Shown piece after piece: positions 25,135-32,469 of a stretch of 64,000 bases of DNA. The notes under the pieces were generated by a model that had not been told where the DNA came from, ran no database searches, and was given only the letters and a program-made list of their open reading frames with translations. Position 1 is the stretch's first letter, and every line of letters starts with the position of its first letter. The translations under genes were made by a program, and so were the position numbers. The DNA comes from Selenomonas timonae (GTDB taxonomy: Bacteria; Bacillota; Negativicutes; Selenomonadales; Selenomonadaceae), in assembly GCF_014250475.1 (NCBI RefSeq), contig NZ_CP060204.1, positions 434,001 through 498,000 of the forward strand, read 5' to 3'.

Positions 25135-26025
25135 ATGAAGAACCTGAAGAAAAAGGCGCTCGTCAGCGCCATGGCAGGCGTGTTCGCCCTGAGCGCAGGC
25201 TTTGCGGCAACGCCGGACACCCTCCTCCCCTCCATCTCCCTCATGCAGTCCGCCCATGCGGCAGCCATGTGGGACGAGGGCGCGATCACAGCAGAGGGCT
25301 TCGGCACGCCGCCGACCGGCGTATACGGCTCGCGTGCAAACATCATGGCGCGCCGTGCGGCAATCGTGGATGCACAGCGCAACCTTGCCGAGCAGATCAA
25401 TGGCGTGCAGGTGGACGCTGAGACCACCGTCGAGAACTTCGTCACAACCAGCGATGTCGTGAAGACCAAGGTTAGCGCCCTCGTCAAGGGCGCGACGGTC
25501 GTCGAAGAGCAGCTCATGCCCGACGGCAGCTACCACGTGGTCATGTCCATGCCGATGTACGGCACGCAGGGACTCTCCTCCGCGATCATGCCCGCCATCC
25601 GTCAGAACACGGCGCCCACCCCGCCTCCGCCGGTCATCTCCGCCACCATCACCGCGCAGATCCAGACCAGCGGCGTAGGCTATACGGGCGTCATTGTGGA
25701 TGCAAGCGGCATGGGTCTCAAGCCCAGCTTCTCCCCCGTCATCTATGACACGAACGGCCGCGCCATCTACGGCGTCTCCAACATCAACTACGATCAGGCG
25801 ATCTCGCAGGGCATGGTTGGCTACTCCAGCAGCCTCTCCTCCGCGCAGACCCTCCCGCGCATTGGCGGCAGCCCGCTCGTCGTCAAGGCAGTGCAGGTGC
25901 GTGGCGGCAACAACTCCACGAACCCTGTCAACGTCGTTGTCTCCGTTGACGATGGCGACCGCATTCTCGCGGCAAATGCACAGAGTCAGATGCTCATGAA
26001 CGGCTCCGTCGTCTTTGTCCGCTGA
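25135..26025 (+). CDS. LPP20/FlgP-like periplasmic protein
   Basis: The protein has 296 residues with a long signal region ending SAHAAA. Residues 55-145 hold an LPP20-like domain (ANIMARRAAIVDAQRNLAEQ followed by a strand-rich half with PDGSYHVVMSMPMYG). Beyond a Pro linker (APTPPPPVIS) a beta-rich C-terminal domain follows with IVDASGMGLKPSFSPVIYD. FlgP, an LPP20 protein, works with FlgO and FlgT in Vibrio. This gene follows the CsgG-like gene by 66 nt on the same strand and ends the cluster. Confidence 0.7.
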   Translation: MKNLKKKALVSAMAGVFALSAGFAATPDTLLPSISLMQSAHAAAMWDEGAITAEGFGTPPTGVYGSRANIMARRAAIVDAQRNLAEQINGVQVDAETTVENFVTTSDVVKTKVSALVKGATVVEEQLMPDGSYHVVMSMPMYGTQGLSSAIMPAIRQNTAPTPPPPVISATITAQIQTSGVGYTGVIVDASGMGLKPSFSPVIYDTNGRAIYGVSNINYDQAISQGMVGYSSSLSSAQTLPRIGGSPLVVKAVQVRGGNNSTNPVNVVVSVDDGDRILAANAQSQMLMNGSVVFVR

Positions 26026-26048
26026 TCCGCAAGAACGACAGATACGAA

Positions 26049-26077
26049 ACTCCCGAGGGCAGCCTCGGGAGTTTTTG
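26049..26077 (+). terminator. Terminator of the envelope cluster
   Basis: ACTCCCGAGG at 26049-26058 pairs with CCTCGGGAGT at 26063-26072, followed by T residues. Confidence 0.85.
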
Positions 26078-26088
26078 CGTTATGAATC

Positions 26089-26253
26089 TTGGGAATCGCT
26101 GATAAAATAGACCCTCAGATTGGCGTAGATTTTTTCGTCCGAACAAGGAGGCAAACCGGACGCATAACCAAAGCTATGTGGAGGATCGTGGGCACAGTGC
26201 GGGCAAAAAAGATGCGTCAATCTGACGGACTTCATTTTATCAGCGATTCCTTA
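26089..26253. repeat. Dispersed inverted-repeat element, full copy (R2)
   Basis: The 165-bp unit is bounded by GGGAATCGCTGATAAAAT and its inverted partner ATTTTATCAGCGATTCC. Inside are an AAACCGGACGCAT stretch, a small hairpin (CATA...CCAAAGCTATG), GTGGAGGAT, and CAATCTGACGGACTTC. The same parts in the opposite order and strand occur at 41566-41733, and without ends at 63187-63302. It encodes no transposase, so it behaves like a MITE. Confidence 0.8.
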
Positions 26254-26284
26254 GAAAAATCAACTTTGTTAACAGGAGAACAAT

Positions 26285-26659
26285 ATGAGACTATGGCATG
26301 AAAAACTTATCCACTTATTGCCCAAAAATCAGCTTCTTGGACAACATAGGGAATGTTGTGCTCTGAGGGGCAATGGATGGAAAAAGAAACATAAAACTGT
26401 GGACTATGTGTTTACATATTCCCCGTATCATCTTTTTATTTACCATGTATTGGTTATGGAGGAGATGGAAAAAAGAGGATATAATGTTTCTGCGGAATGG
26501 AAAGATAAAAATTATAGAGGAAGGACAGCAGAAAAGTACGATAATCTTAAAGAGGAAATTATAGGCAGTCCAATTTACAAAGAGCATAATATTGAATATC
26601 TGGCTGATTGCATAGAAAATTTAAGAGATAAAGGGATACATTTAGTTGTGGAGGAGTAG
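26285..26659 (+). CDS. Pyrimidine-dimer DNA glycosylase-like protein
   Basis: The protein has 124 residues. It starts MRLWHEKLI, then LLPKNQLLGQHRECCALRG, the signature of the TIGR02328-type relatives of T4 endonuclease V (Pyr_excise), which cut DNA at UV-induced dimers. Repair activity of this subgroup is inferred from family membership. The gene is far more AT-rich than its neighbours and lies directly behind an inverted-repeat element, so recent transfer is likely. A ribosome site (ACAGGAGAAC) precedes the start. Confidence 0.75.
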   Translation: MRLWHEKLIHLLPKNQLLGQHRECCALRGNGWKKKHKTVDYVFTYSPYHLFIYHVLVMEEMEKRGYNVSAEWKDKNYRGRTAEKYDNLKEEIIGSPIYKEHNIEYLADCIENLRDKGIHLVVEE

Positions 26660-26902
26660 ATTGATATAAAAATAAAAGAAGTTGAAGATAAACTGGAAAA
26701 GGGAGCTGTATCAAGAGAAATATTATATGACTCAAACTTCGCAGACAAATAACATACTGTAATCCTTGAAATATAGAAGCGGTACGACTTCTCATGGTAC
26801 TATTTGTCGCACGACTGCAAGAGCGGAGGCTTCTCTGGCTGAGGGAGATGTACAAGAACTGCAAGATCCTTATTTGATATGATGCGACAGGAACACTTTC
26901 GC
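26660..26902 (+). other. AT-rich stretch with short gene remnants
   Basis: No complete gene is seen. An open frame of about 30 codons with no standard start (DIKIKEVEDKLEKGAVSREI, 26664-26751) follows the glycosylase-like gene after its stop. Further on, a 20-residue frame RYDFSWYYLSHDCKSGGFSG (26785-26845) looks protein-like but has no start. Both may be leftovers of genes that came with the glycosylase-like gene. Confidence 0.4.
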
Positions 26903-26907
26903 CTATG

Positions 26908-26945
26908 AAAATGCCCCTGCACCGTTTCGGCGCAGGGGCATTTTG
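26908..26945. terminator. Bidirectional terminator downstream of dpaL
   Basis: AAAATGCCCCTGC at 26908-26920 pairs with GCAGGGGCATTTT at 26932-26944. It lies just past the stop of the ammonia-lyase gene read leftward. Confidence 0.85.
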
Positions 26946-26958
26946 TGTCTATTTATGA

Positions 26959-28158
26959 TCAATAGCTCGGATACAATCCATCCCACACCACACGCCGATA
27001 GTTCGTGCGGTCGGTGTCGCCCTCGGTGGAGATGCAGAGGATGCGCGAATCCTTATTGAGTCCGATGCGGTCGCGCAGGTAGTCGAGGCTCGTGTTCTGC
27101 ATGAGCTCGGCAATGAGACCCGTGGTGACGGCACCGCTCTCGCCCGAGATGACGCGCGGATCATCATCGAGCGGATTGCCGAGGATGCGCATGCCCTTTG
27201 CCGCGACCCATTCGGGCACGGAGACGAAGTGGTCGGCGTAGTCTTTCAGAATCTCCCATGCAATTGGATTCGGCTCGCCGCAGGACAGCCCCGCCATGAT
27301 GGAGTTGATCTCGCCCGTCACGATATGCCGCTCACCGTCGCTGGCGGCAGCCGTGCGGTAGATGCAGTCCGCGCGGTTCGGCTCGACAATCGTGATGACG
27401 GGGCGCTTCTCCCGATCGTGTGCGGCGAAGTAGCCCGTGATCGCAGCGGGCAGCGACCCGACACCCGCCTGCAAAAAGATGTGCGTCGGCAGTTCGCCGT
27501 ATTGCTCTATGGCTTCATGTGCAAGTGTCGTATAGCCCTGCATGATCCGGAGCGGGATCTCGGTATAGCCGTCAAACGCCGTATCCTGCACGAGCACCCA
27601 GCCCTTTTCCTTTGCGAGATTCGCCGCATGGCGCACGGTGTCGTCATAGTTGTACGTCGTAAACGATGCCTCCGCACCAAGTCCGCGAATGTTCGCCAGA
27701 CGCTCGGTCGAGCCGCCCTTGGGCATAAAGACATGGGCAAACAGCCCAAAAATTTTTGCCGCCCACGCGATGCCGCGCCCATGGTTGCCGTCGGTCGCCG
27801 TGACGAGCGTGACCTTGCGCAGCTGCTCGCGGTACGCGGGCTTCTGTAGGTTCTCATAGGTCATCTCGCCCTCGGAGAGTCCGAGGTACTGCGCGAGATA
27901 ACATGCGACTGCGTAGCTTGCGCCGAGCCCCTTGAATGCGTTCAGCCCGAACCGCTTGCTCTCATCCTTCACCGCGAGCCGCCCGAGTCCGAGTCCTGTC
28001 GAGAGCCGCCGAAGATCGGCAAGCGGCGTCGGCTCATAGTCCGGCAGGCTCCGATGGAACGCGACCGCGCGTGCCGTTGCGCCCGAATCGAACGCCGTGG
28101 CATCTGCACGTGCGCTGTCCATATGTGCAAGATGCACCGCCTTGATGGATTCGTTCAT
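26959..28158 (-). CDS. dpaL: Diaminopropionate ammonia-lyase
   Basis: The protein has 399 residues. It degrades 2,3-diaminopropionate to pyruvate and two ammonia with pyridoxal phosphate. The PLP lysine is Lys76 in NAFKGLGAS, and the TDGNHGRGIAWAA, AGVGSLPAAI and GLSCGEPN segments are hallmarks of the YgeX/DpaL family. ATG at 28158 follows GGGAGGAATCTACG; the frame upstream to 28287 lacks a ribosome site. It is monocistronic between its terminator and the divergent porin promoter. Confidence 0.92.
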   Translation of the reverse strand: MNESIKAVHLAHMDSARADATAFDSGATARAVAFHRSLPDYEPTPLADLRRLSTGLGLGRLAVKDESKRFGLNAFKGLGASYAVACYLAQYLGLSEGEMTYENLQKPAYREQLRKVTLVTATDGNHGRGIAWAAKIFGLFAHVFMPKGGSTERLANIRGLGAEASFTTYNYDDTVRHAANLAKEKGWVLVQDTAFDGYTEIPLRIMQGYTTLAHEAIEQYGELPTHIFLQAGVGSLPAAITGYFAAHDREKRPVITIVEPNRADCIYRTAAASDGERHIVTGEINSIMAGLSCGEPNPIAWEILKDYADHFVSVPEWVAAKGMRILGNPLDDDPRVISGESGAVTTGLIAELMQNTSLDYLRDRIGLNKDSRILCISTEGDTDRTNYRRVVWDGLYPSY

Positions 28159-28280
28159 CGTAGATTCCTCCCAACAATCATTGTCCCACGTTTTTCTTTC
28201 ATTATAGCACACACGCAAATCATTAGTAAGGAAATCATCGAATATATTCTTTTCATGATGTATTTTTCTGAATCTTTCGC

Positions 28281-28310
28281 TTGACAATTGTTTTCATTGC
28301 GCTATATAAT
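28281..28310 (+). promoter_or_regulatory. Strong promoter of the SLH porin gene
   Basis: TTGACA at 28281-28286 and TATAAT at 28305-28310, both perfect, are 18 nt apart. The leader is about 105 nt, usual for abundant outer-membrane protein mRNAs. Confidence 0.8.
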
Positions 28311-28422
28311 AAGATTTAATCTCAGTATTGGTGCGGAAGGAAGATATTCGCCGCAGACACAATGCATCTCATTGGAAACATAGGCACGTCTTCCTCCCGC
28401 AGATTCAAAAGGAGGAGTTCTC

Positions 28423-29745
28423 ATGAAGAAATCTCTGGTATCCGCGCTCAGCGCGGCGCTCGTCATCGGCGCAGCATCGACGACATTCGCGGCAGCAAAC
28501 CCGTTCAGCGATGTGCCGCGCGACCACTGGGCGTACGATGCGGTGTCGCAGCTCGCCGCCGACGGGGTGGTCGAGGGCTACGGTGATGGCACGTATCGCG
28601 GCGACCGCAACATCACGCGCTATGAGATGGCGCAGATGACGGCAAAGGCGATGGCAAAGGGCGATATGTCCGCATCGGACAAGGCACTCGTCGACCGCCT
28701 CGCTGCGGAGTTCGCGGACGAGCTGAACAACCTCGGCGTACGTGTGTCGAACCTCGAAAAGCATGCGGATATGGTGAAGTGGGAGGGAAAACTCCAGTAC
28801 ACCTATGAGCGCACAGGCGGCGAATTCTTGGACAAATATGCGGGCGGAAAAAAGACGAATAACGAGCTGCTCTTCCGTCTCAACCCCACCGCTGAGGTCA
28901 ACAGCCACTGGTCGGTCAAGGCGCGACTGGATTCCAAGATCGACCTCCGAACCGACAGCGGCAATGACGGCAATGTAAAACTCAAACGCGCCTATGCAGA
29001 GGGCAAGTACGGTTCAACCGTGATTCAGCTCGGCAAGCTGCCCATCTTCACGGAGCAGGGGATGCTGTTCGATGATACGATTTCGGGCGCAGCTGTTACC
29101 CTCGGCAAGGACAAGCAGGTCTCGGGCACGATCTACGCCGGACGCTACAACCTCCTGAACGCCGCATGGGGCGATGAGATCCAGGAGTCGATCGAAAAAG
29201 GGCTCTATTCTGGCGGCACCACGGCGAGTGTGCAGGGCGTGACGGCAAACTGGGATCCCTCGGAGAAGTTCCACCTTGGTATCGACTACCTACGAGTCGG
29301 CAACAAGGCCGCCATCCATGACATGATCGGGATGAAAAATCCACTTAATTTCTATGGTTTCGGCATGACCTATCACCCCACGCAGACGGTCTATCTCTCT
29401 GGCGGCTACTGGAAGAACAACAGCAACGAAACGGCAGAGATCAAGAAAGAACATCTGAAGTCCTACAACATTGAGCTCGGTTACAAGGGCGCAAACGAGG
29501 CAGATCCCGGCTCATTCGGCATCTACGCAGCCTATCGTTACATCGGCGGTGCAGGAACAATCGCCCCGACCTTCGATGGCGCGATGTGGAACACGAAAGG
29601 CTGGGAGTTCGGCGGACAGTACACTCTGCAGAAGAACATCGTTGGCTCTCTTATCTACTTCCGCGGCAATCAGATCTTCTCTGCAGAACCCGAGGGAAAG
29701 ACCGGCATGAACAAATTCTTCGGCCGCGTCGAGTTATTCTTCTGA
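28423..29745 (+). CDS. SLH-domain outer-membrane porin (OmpM-type)
   Basis: The protein has 440 residues. After a signal peptide ending TFAAA, one SLH domain (residues 27-75, FSDVPRDHWAYDAVSQLA, ITRYEMAQM) binds secondary cell-wall polymer or polyaminated peptidoglycan. A short coiled coil (about 85-110, ADELNNLGVRVSNLEKH) leads to a beta-barrel ending VELFF with a terminal Phe. This layout is the hallmark of the Negativicutes tethers that hold the outer membrane to peptidoglycan and act as the main porins. A strong promoter and AGGAGG site suggest high expression. Confidence 0.9.
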   Translation: MKKSLVSALSAALVIGAASTTFAAANPFSDVPRDHWAYDAVSQLAADGVVEGYGDGTYRGDRNITRYEMAQMTAKAMAKGDMSASDKALVDRLAAEFADELNNLGVRVSNLEKHADMVKWEGKLQYTYERTGGEFLDKYAGGKKTNNELLFRLNPTAEVNSHWSVKARLDSKIDLRTDSGNDGNVKLKRAYAEGKYGSTVIQLGKLPIFTEQGMLFDDTISGAAVTLGKDKQVSGTIYAGRYNLLNAAWGDEIQESIEKGLYSGGTTASVQGVTANWDPSEKFHLGIDYLRVGNKAAIHDMIGMKNPLNFYGFGMTYHPTQTVYLSGGYWKNNSNETAEIKKEHLKSYNIELGYKGANEADPGSFGIYAAYRYIGGAGTIAPTFDGAMWNTKGWEFGGQYTLQKNIVGSLIYFRGNQIFSAEPEGKTGMNKFFGRVELFF

Positions 29746-29766
29746 TTCCCCTATTTTCACACACAG

Positions 29767-29798
29767 ATACCGCAGATTTCGGTCTGCGGTATTTTTGT
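29767..29798 (+). terminator. Terminator of the porin gene
   Basis: ATACCGCAGA at 29767-29776 pairs with TCTGCGGTAT at 29783-29792, followed by T residues. Confidence 0.85.
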
Positions 29799-29812
29799 AC
29801 ACATACATATCG

Positions 29813-29841
29813 TTGACGCACGCAAAAGCGTGCAATATAAT
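29813..29841 (+). promoter_or_regulatory. Promoter with embedded operator for the YefM-type module
   Basis: TTGACG at 29813-29818 and TATAAT at 29836-29841 are 17 nt apart. Between them lies the perfect palindrome GCACGC-AAAA-GCGTGC (29818-29833). Phd/YefM antitoxins repress their own promoters by binding such palindromes, so this is the likely operator. Confidence 0.7.
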
Positions 29842-29866
29842 GAAAGCATGGAAAGGAGGAGCGTAT

Positions 29867-30121
29867 ATGACTGCGATCAACGCCACTGCGGCACGTCGGA
29901 ATCTCTATCAGCTCATCTCAGAGGTAAACGAGAACTGCAGCCCTGTCATCATCACGAACACACGCGGCAAGAACGCGGTTCTGCTCTCCGAGGAGGACTG
30001 GAACGCTGTACAGGAAACGCTCTATCTGAACGCCATCCCCGGCATGACCGCGAGCATTCTCGCCGCTGACCACGAGCCGCTCGATACCTGTGCGACGTAT
30101 GACCCAGACGAGGCGTGGTGA
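29867..30121 (+). CDS. Phd/YefM-family antitoxin
   Basis: The protein has 84 residues. It starts MTAINATAARRNLYQLISEVN and carries PVIITNTRGKNAVLLSEEDW, the typical YefM DNA-binding and dimer half, and a disordered acidic C-terminus for toxin binding. ATG at 29867 follows AAAGGAGGAGCG. The stop overlaps the toxin start by one base (TGATG). The partner toxin is frameshifted, so this antitoxin may now be an orphan. Confidence 0.88.
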   Translation: MTAINATAARRNLYQLISEVNENCSPVIITNTRGKNAVLLSEEDWNAVQETLYLNAIPGMTASILAADHEPLDTCATYDPDEAW

Positions 30122-30416
30122 TGTACCTCATTAAGTTCAGCAAACAGACGGAAAAGGATAAGCCACGCCTCAAGGCCGCGGGACTTGAGACAAAGGCAAA
30201 TTCACTGCTGAATCTCATGCAGGACAACCCATTTCAGAACCCGCCGCCATACGAAAAACTCGTTGGCAATCTGAGCGGGAATCTTTCGCGGCGTATCAAC
30301 ATCCAACATCGACTGGTATATGCGTGCTGGAAAACATCGAGGGCTATGCTGCGCCGACAGGAGAGCTCTACGATGGCATCATTCTCGTCAAACGGATGTG
30401 GATGCATTACGAATAG
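30121..30416 (+). pseudogene. YoeB/Txe-family toxin, frameshifted
   Basis: The frame from ATG 30121 reads MYLIKFSKQTEKDK to NIQHRLVYA in good YoeB style, then goes wrong. One base out of phase, from about 30324, the expected end appears: VLENIEGYAAP, then LYDGIILVKRMWMHYE with a stop at 30414-30416. A single-base loss near 30320-30326 explains this. Without correction, the frame runs on into the next gene and loses the catalytic C-terminus. It is a natural inactivation or a sequencing error; the flanks do not decide. Confidence 0.85.
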
Positions 30417-30433
30417 ACAAAGGAGGAATCGCC

Positions 30434-31230
30434 ATGCAGATTCGATACGAAGCCGAACACTGCCGCGCACAGCGGATGATGTCGCTGCGGGCATCTCGGG
30501 GCAGGAGCATATCCGCCGCATGCTCGACAAGAGTCTCGCAAATCTCGACATGGACTACGTTGACCTCTACATCTATCATATGTGGGACTACAACACCCCG
30601 ATGGAGGAGCTGATGGCGGGGTTGAATACGGTGGTGCAATCGGGCAAGACGCGCTATATCGGCATCGCAAACGCCTATGCGTGGCAGATTGCTGAGGCGA
30701 ACGCCCTCGCGCGCGAACACGGCTGGGCAGAGTTCATCTCCGTACAGAACCACTATAACCTCATCTACCGCGAGGACGAGCGCGAGCTGATGGCGTACTG
30801 CGCGGAGCGCGGCATTGCTGCGACGCCCTACAGTGCGCTCGCAAGCGGACGGCTCGCACGCCGTCCCGGCGAGACCTCCGCGCGCCTTGCCGCCGACAGC
30901 TACGCGCGGTTCAAGTACGATGCGGCGGCAGAGATGGACGCGCCTGTGATTGCGCGCGTCATGGAGCTTGCCGATCGGCACGATGTCCCGATGTCGGTCA
31001 TCTCACTCGCATGGCTGCTCACGAAGGTCACCTCGCCCATCGTCGGCGCAACAAAGCTGCATCACATCGATGCCCCCGTCGCGGCGGTGGACTTCACGCT
31101 CACGGACGAGGAGATTGCGTATCTTGAGGAGCCGTATCGCCCCCACCCGCTCTCGGGCGTCATGGCGCAGAACAGCCCCGCCACACACGGCGAGAAAAAG
31201 GTCTGGAGCGTCGGCAATCAGAAAATATGA
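30434..31230 (+). pseudogene. Aldo/keto reductase, internally deleted
   Basis: A strong ribosome site (AAAGGAGGAATCGCC) precedes ATG 30434 and MQIRYE, a normal start for this family. After roughly 14-25 codons the frame changes, and the recognisable protein resumes as GISGQEHIRRMLDKSL, then YVDLYIYHMWDYNTPMEEL and SVQNHYNLIYREDEREL, up to the C-terminus. About 100 residues that include the catalytic Asp, Tyr and Lys of aldo/keto reductases are missing. The product cannot be an active reductase. Confidence 0.8.
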
Positions 31231-31262
31231 TGTGCGAGGAGTTCCCACATCTCGAAAAACAC

Positions 31263-31307
31263 AAAGGCTGCGGCACGGGGTCATCCCCCATGCCGCAGCC
31301 TTTTTCT
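31263..31307 (+). terminator. Terminator with near-identical twin at 34511
   Basis: AAAGGCTGCGGCA and its complement form a long stem, followed by TTTTTCTATCCA. Flank, stem and tail match the terminator at 34504-34563 almost base for base, in the same orientation. Confidence 0.85.
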
Positions 31308-31505
31308 ATCCAATCCTGCGGTAAAGGCTTCGGGATATTCCTCTTAGAATATTCTATGAAAAACTAAAATACACACGTATGATTTGAAACCTTTTGCGTT
31401 CATGACATACTTTCAGCGTTTATGACAACTTTTATTGAGTTTTTTCTTAATATATGAGAAAATAACAATAGTATAAACAGATTCTTTCAGAGAGTGGTGA
31501 AAATA

Positions 31506-32468
31506 ATGCGCTGCGAGATTGCATTCGGTGTGGACGCGCGCTATGTGAAGTATGCGGGCATCGCCATGACATCCGTCGCCATGCAGAGCGAGGGGCAGCC
31601 CCTCGGGTTCCATCTCGTCTGCGACGGGATTGCGGACGAGGATATCAGCCGTCTGGCAGCATTTCGTACTGCTTTTCCGCAGACTGAGGTCAGCATCTAC
31701 GACGCACGCGCGGCACTGGATGAGATCGCCTTCCCGCGCGGCATCCCGCGTGAGCGGCTCAACCGCAGCGTCTTTACGCGGATTCTCATGCCGGAACTCG
31801 TGCCGCAGAGCCTTGACCGCATCCTCTATCTCGACGCCGACACGCTCTGCGTCGGACGCATGGATGCGCTCCGGTCGCTCGATCTCGCGGGTGCAGCACT
31901 CGCCGCCGCACCCGAGGGAGATGCGCAGCAGAGGGCGGCGCAGATCGGGATGAGGGGATCCGCATACCTCAATGCGGGGGTCATGCTCATCGACCTCGCG
32001 CGCTGGCGCACAGAGCAGCTCACGGCACGCACGCTCGCGGCATGGGCGGAGCACGGCGCGTCATTCGTGCTGCTCGAACAGGACGCGCTCAACTATGTAC
32101 TGGACGGAGACTTCCTGCCGCTCGGGCAGGAATATGTGCGGATGATGGATGCCTTTGCGCCGTGGGATGTGGATTTCTCTGCGCAGTACACGATCTGGCA
32201 TTTCCTCAACGAGGGGAAGCCGTGGATTCGCTATGCAGACCCGCGCGTGCGCGCGCCGTACTGGGAGGTCGTGCGCGGCTCGCCGTGGAGCGATCTCACG
32301 CCCTCCGAGCCGTGGGAGACACGCATCGCCTACCTCGCGGGCTATCACGCCGAGCAGGAGGAGGACTACCGCACGGCGGCGCAGTACTTTCACGCAGCGG
32401 CGGAGCGGCTGATGGAGTTCTATCTGGAGCATACACACCGTATGGGAAAAAACGAAAAGGAGAATTGA
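31506..32468 (+). CDS. Glycosyltransferase family 8
   Basis: The protein has 320 residues. It begins with the family 8 nucleotide-sugar fold (EIAFGVDARYVKYAGIAMTS); the metal-binding DxD motif is in ILYLDADTLC and a GT8 segment with YLNAGVMLIDLARWR follows. Such enzymes transfer glucose or galactose from UDP sugars, often onto LPS or proteins. ATG at 31506 is preferred; GTG at 31494 is possible. The autotransporter gene begins one base after the stop, so the two form an operon, and the autotransporter may be its acceptor. The long AT-rich region before it (31310-31490) holds the promoter. Confidence 0.85.
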   Translation: MRCEIAFGVDARYVKYAGIAMTSVAMQSEGQPLGFHLVCDGIADEDISRLAAFRTAFPQTEVSIYDARAALDEIAFPRGIPRERLNRSVFTRILMPELVPQSLDRILYLDADTLCVGRMDALRSLDLAGAALAAAPEGDAQQRAAQIGMRGSAYLNAGVMLIDLARWRTEQLTARTLAAWAEHGASFVLLEQDALNYVLDGDFLPLGQEYVRMMDAFAPWDVDFSAQYTIWHFLNEGKPWIRYADPRVRAPYWEVVRGSPWSDLTPSEPWETRIAYLAGYHAEQEEDYRTAAQYFHAAAERLMEFYLEHTHRMGKNEKEN

Positions 32469-32469
32469 A

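Noticed and set aside
30115-31230. A single 371-residue fusion of a YoeB-like and an aldo/keto reductase protein
   Set aside because: The middle third is out-of-frame sequence, and the true toxin end is readable in another frame. It results from two lesions.
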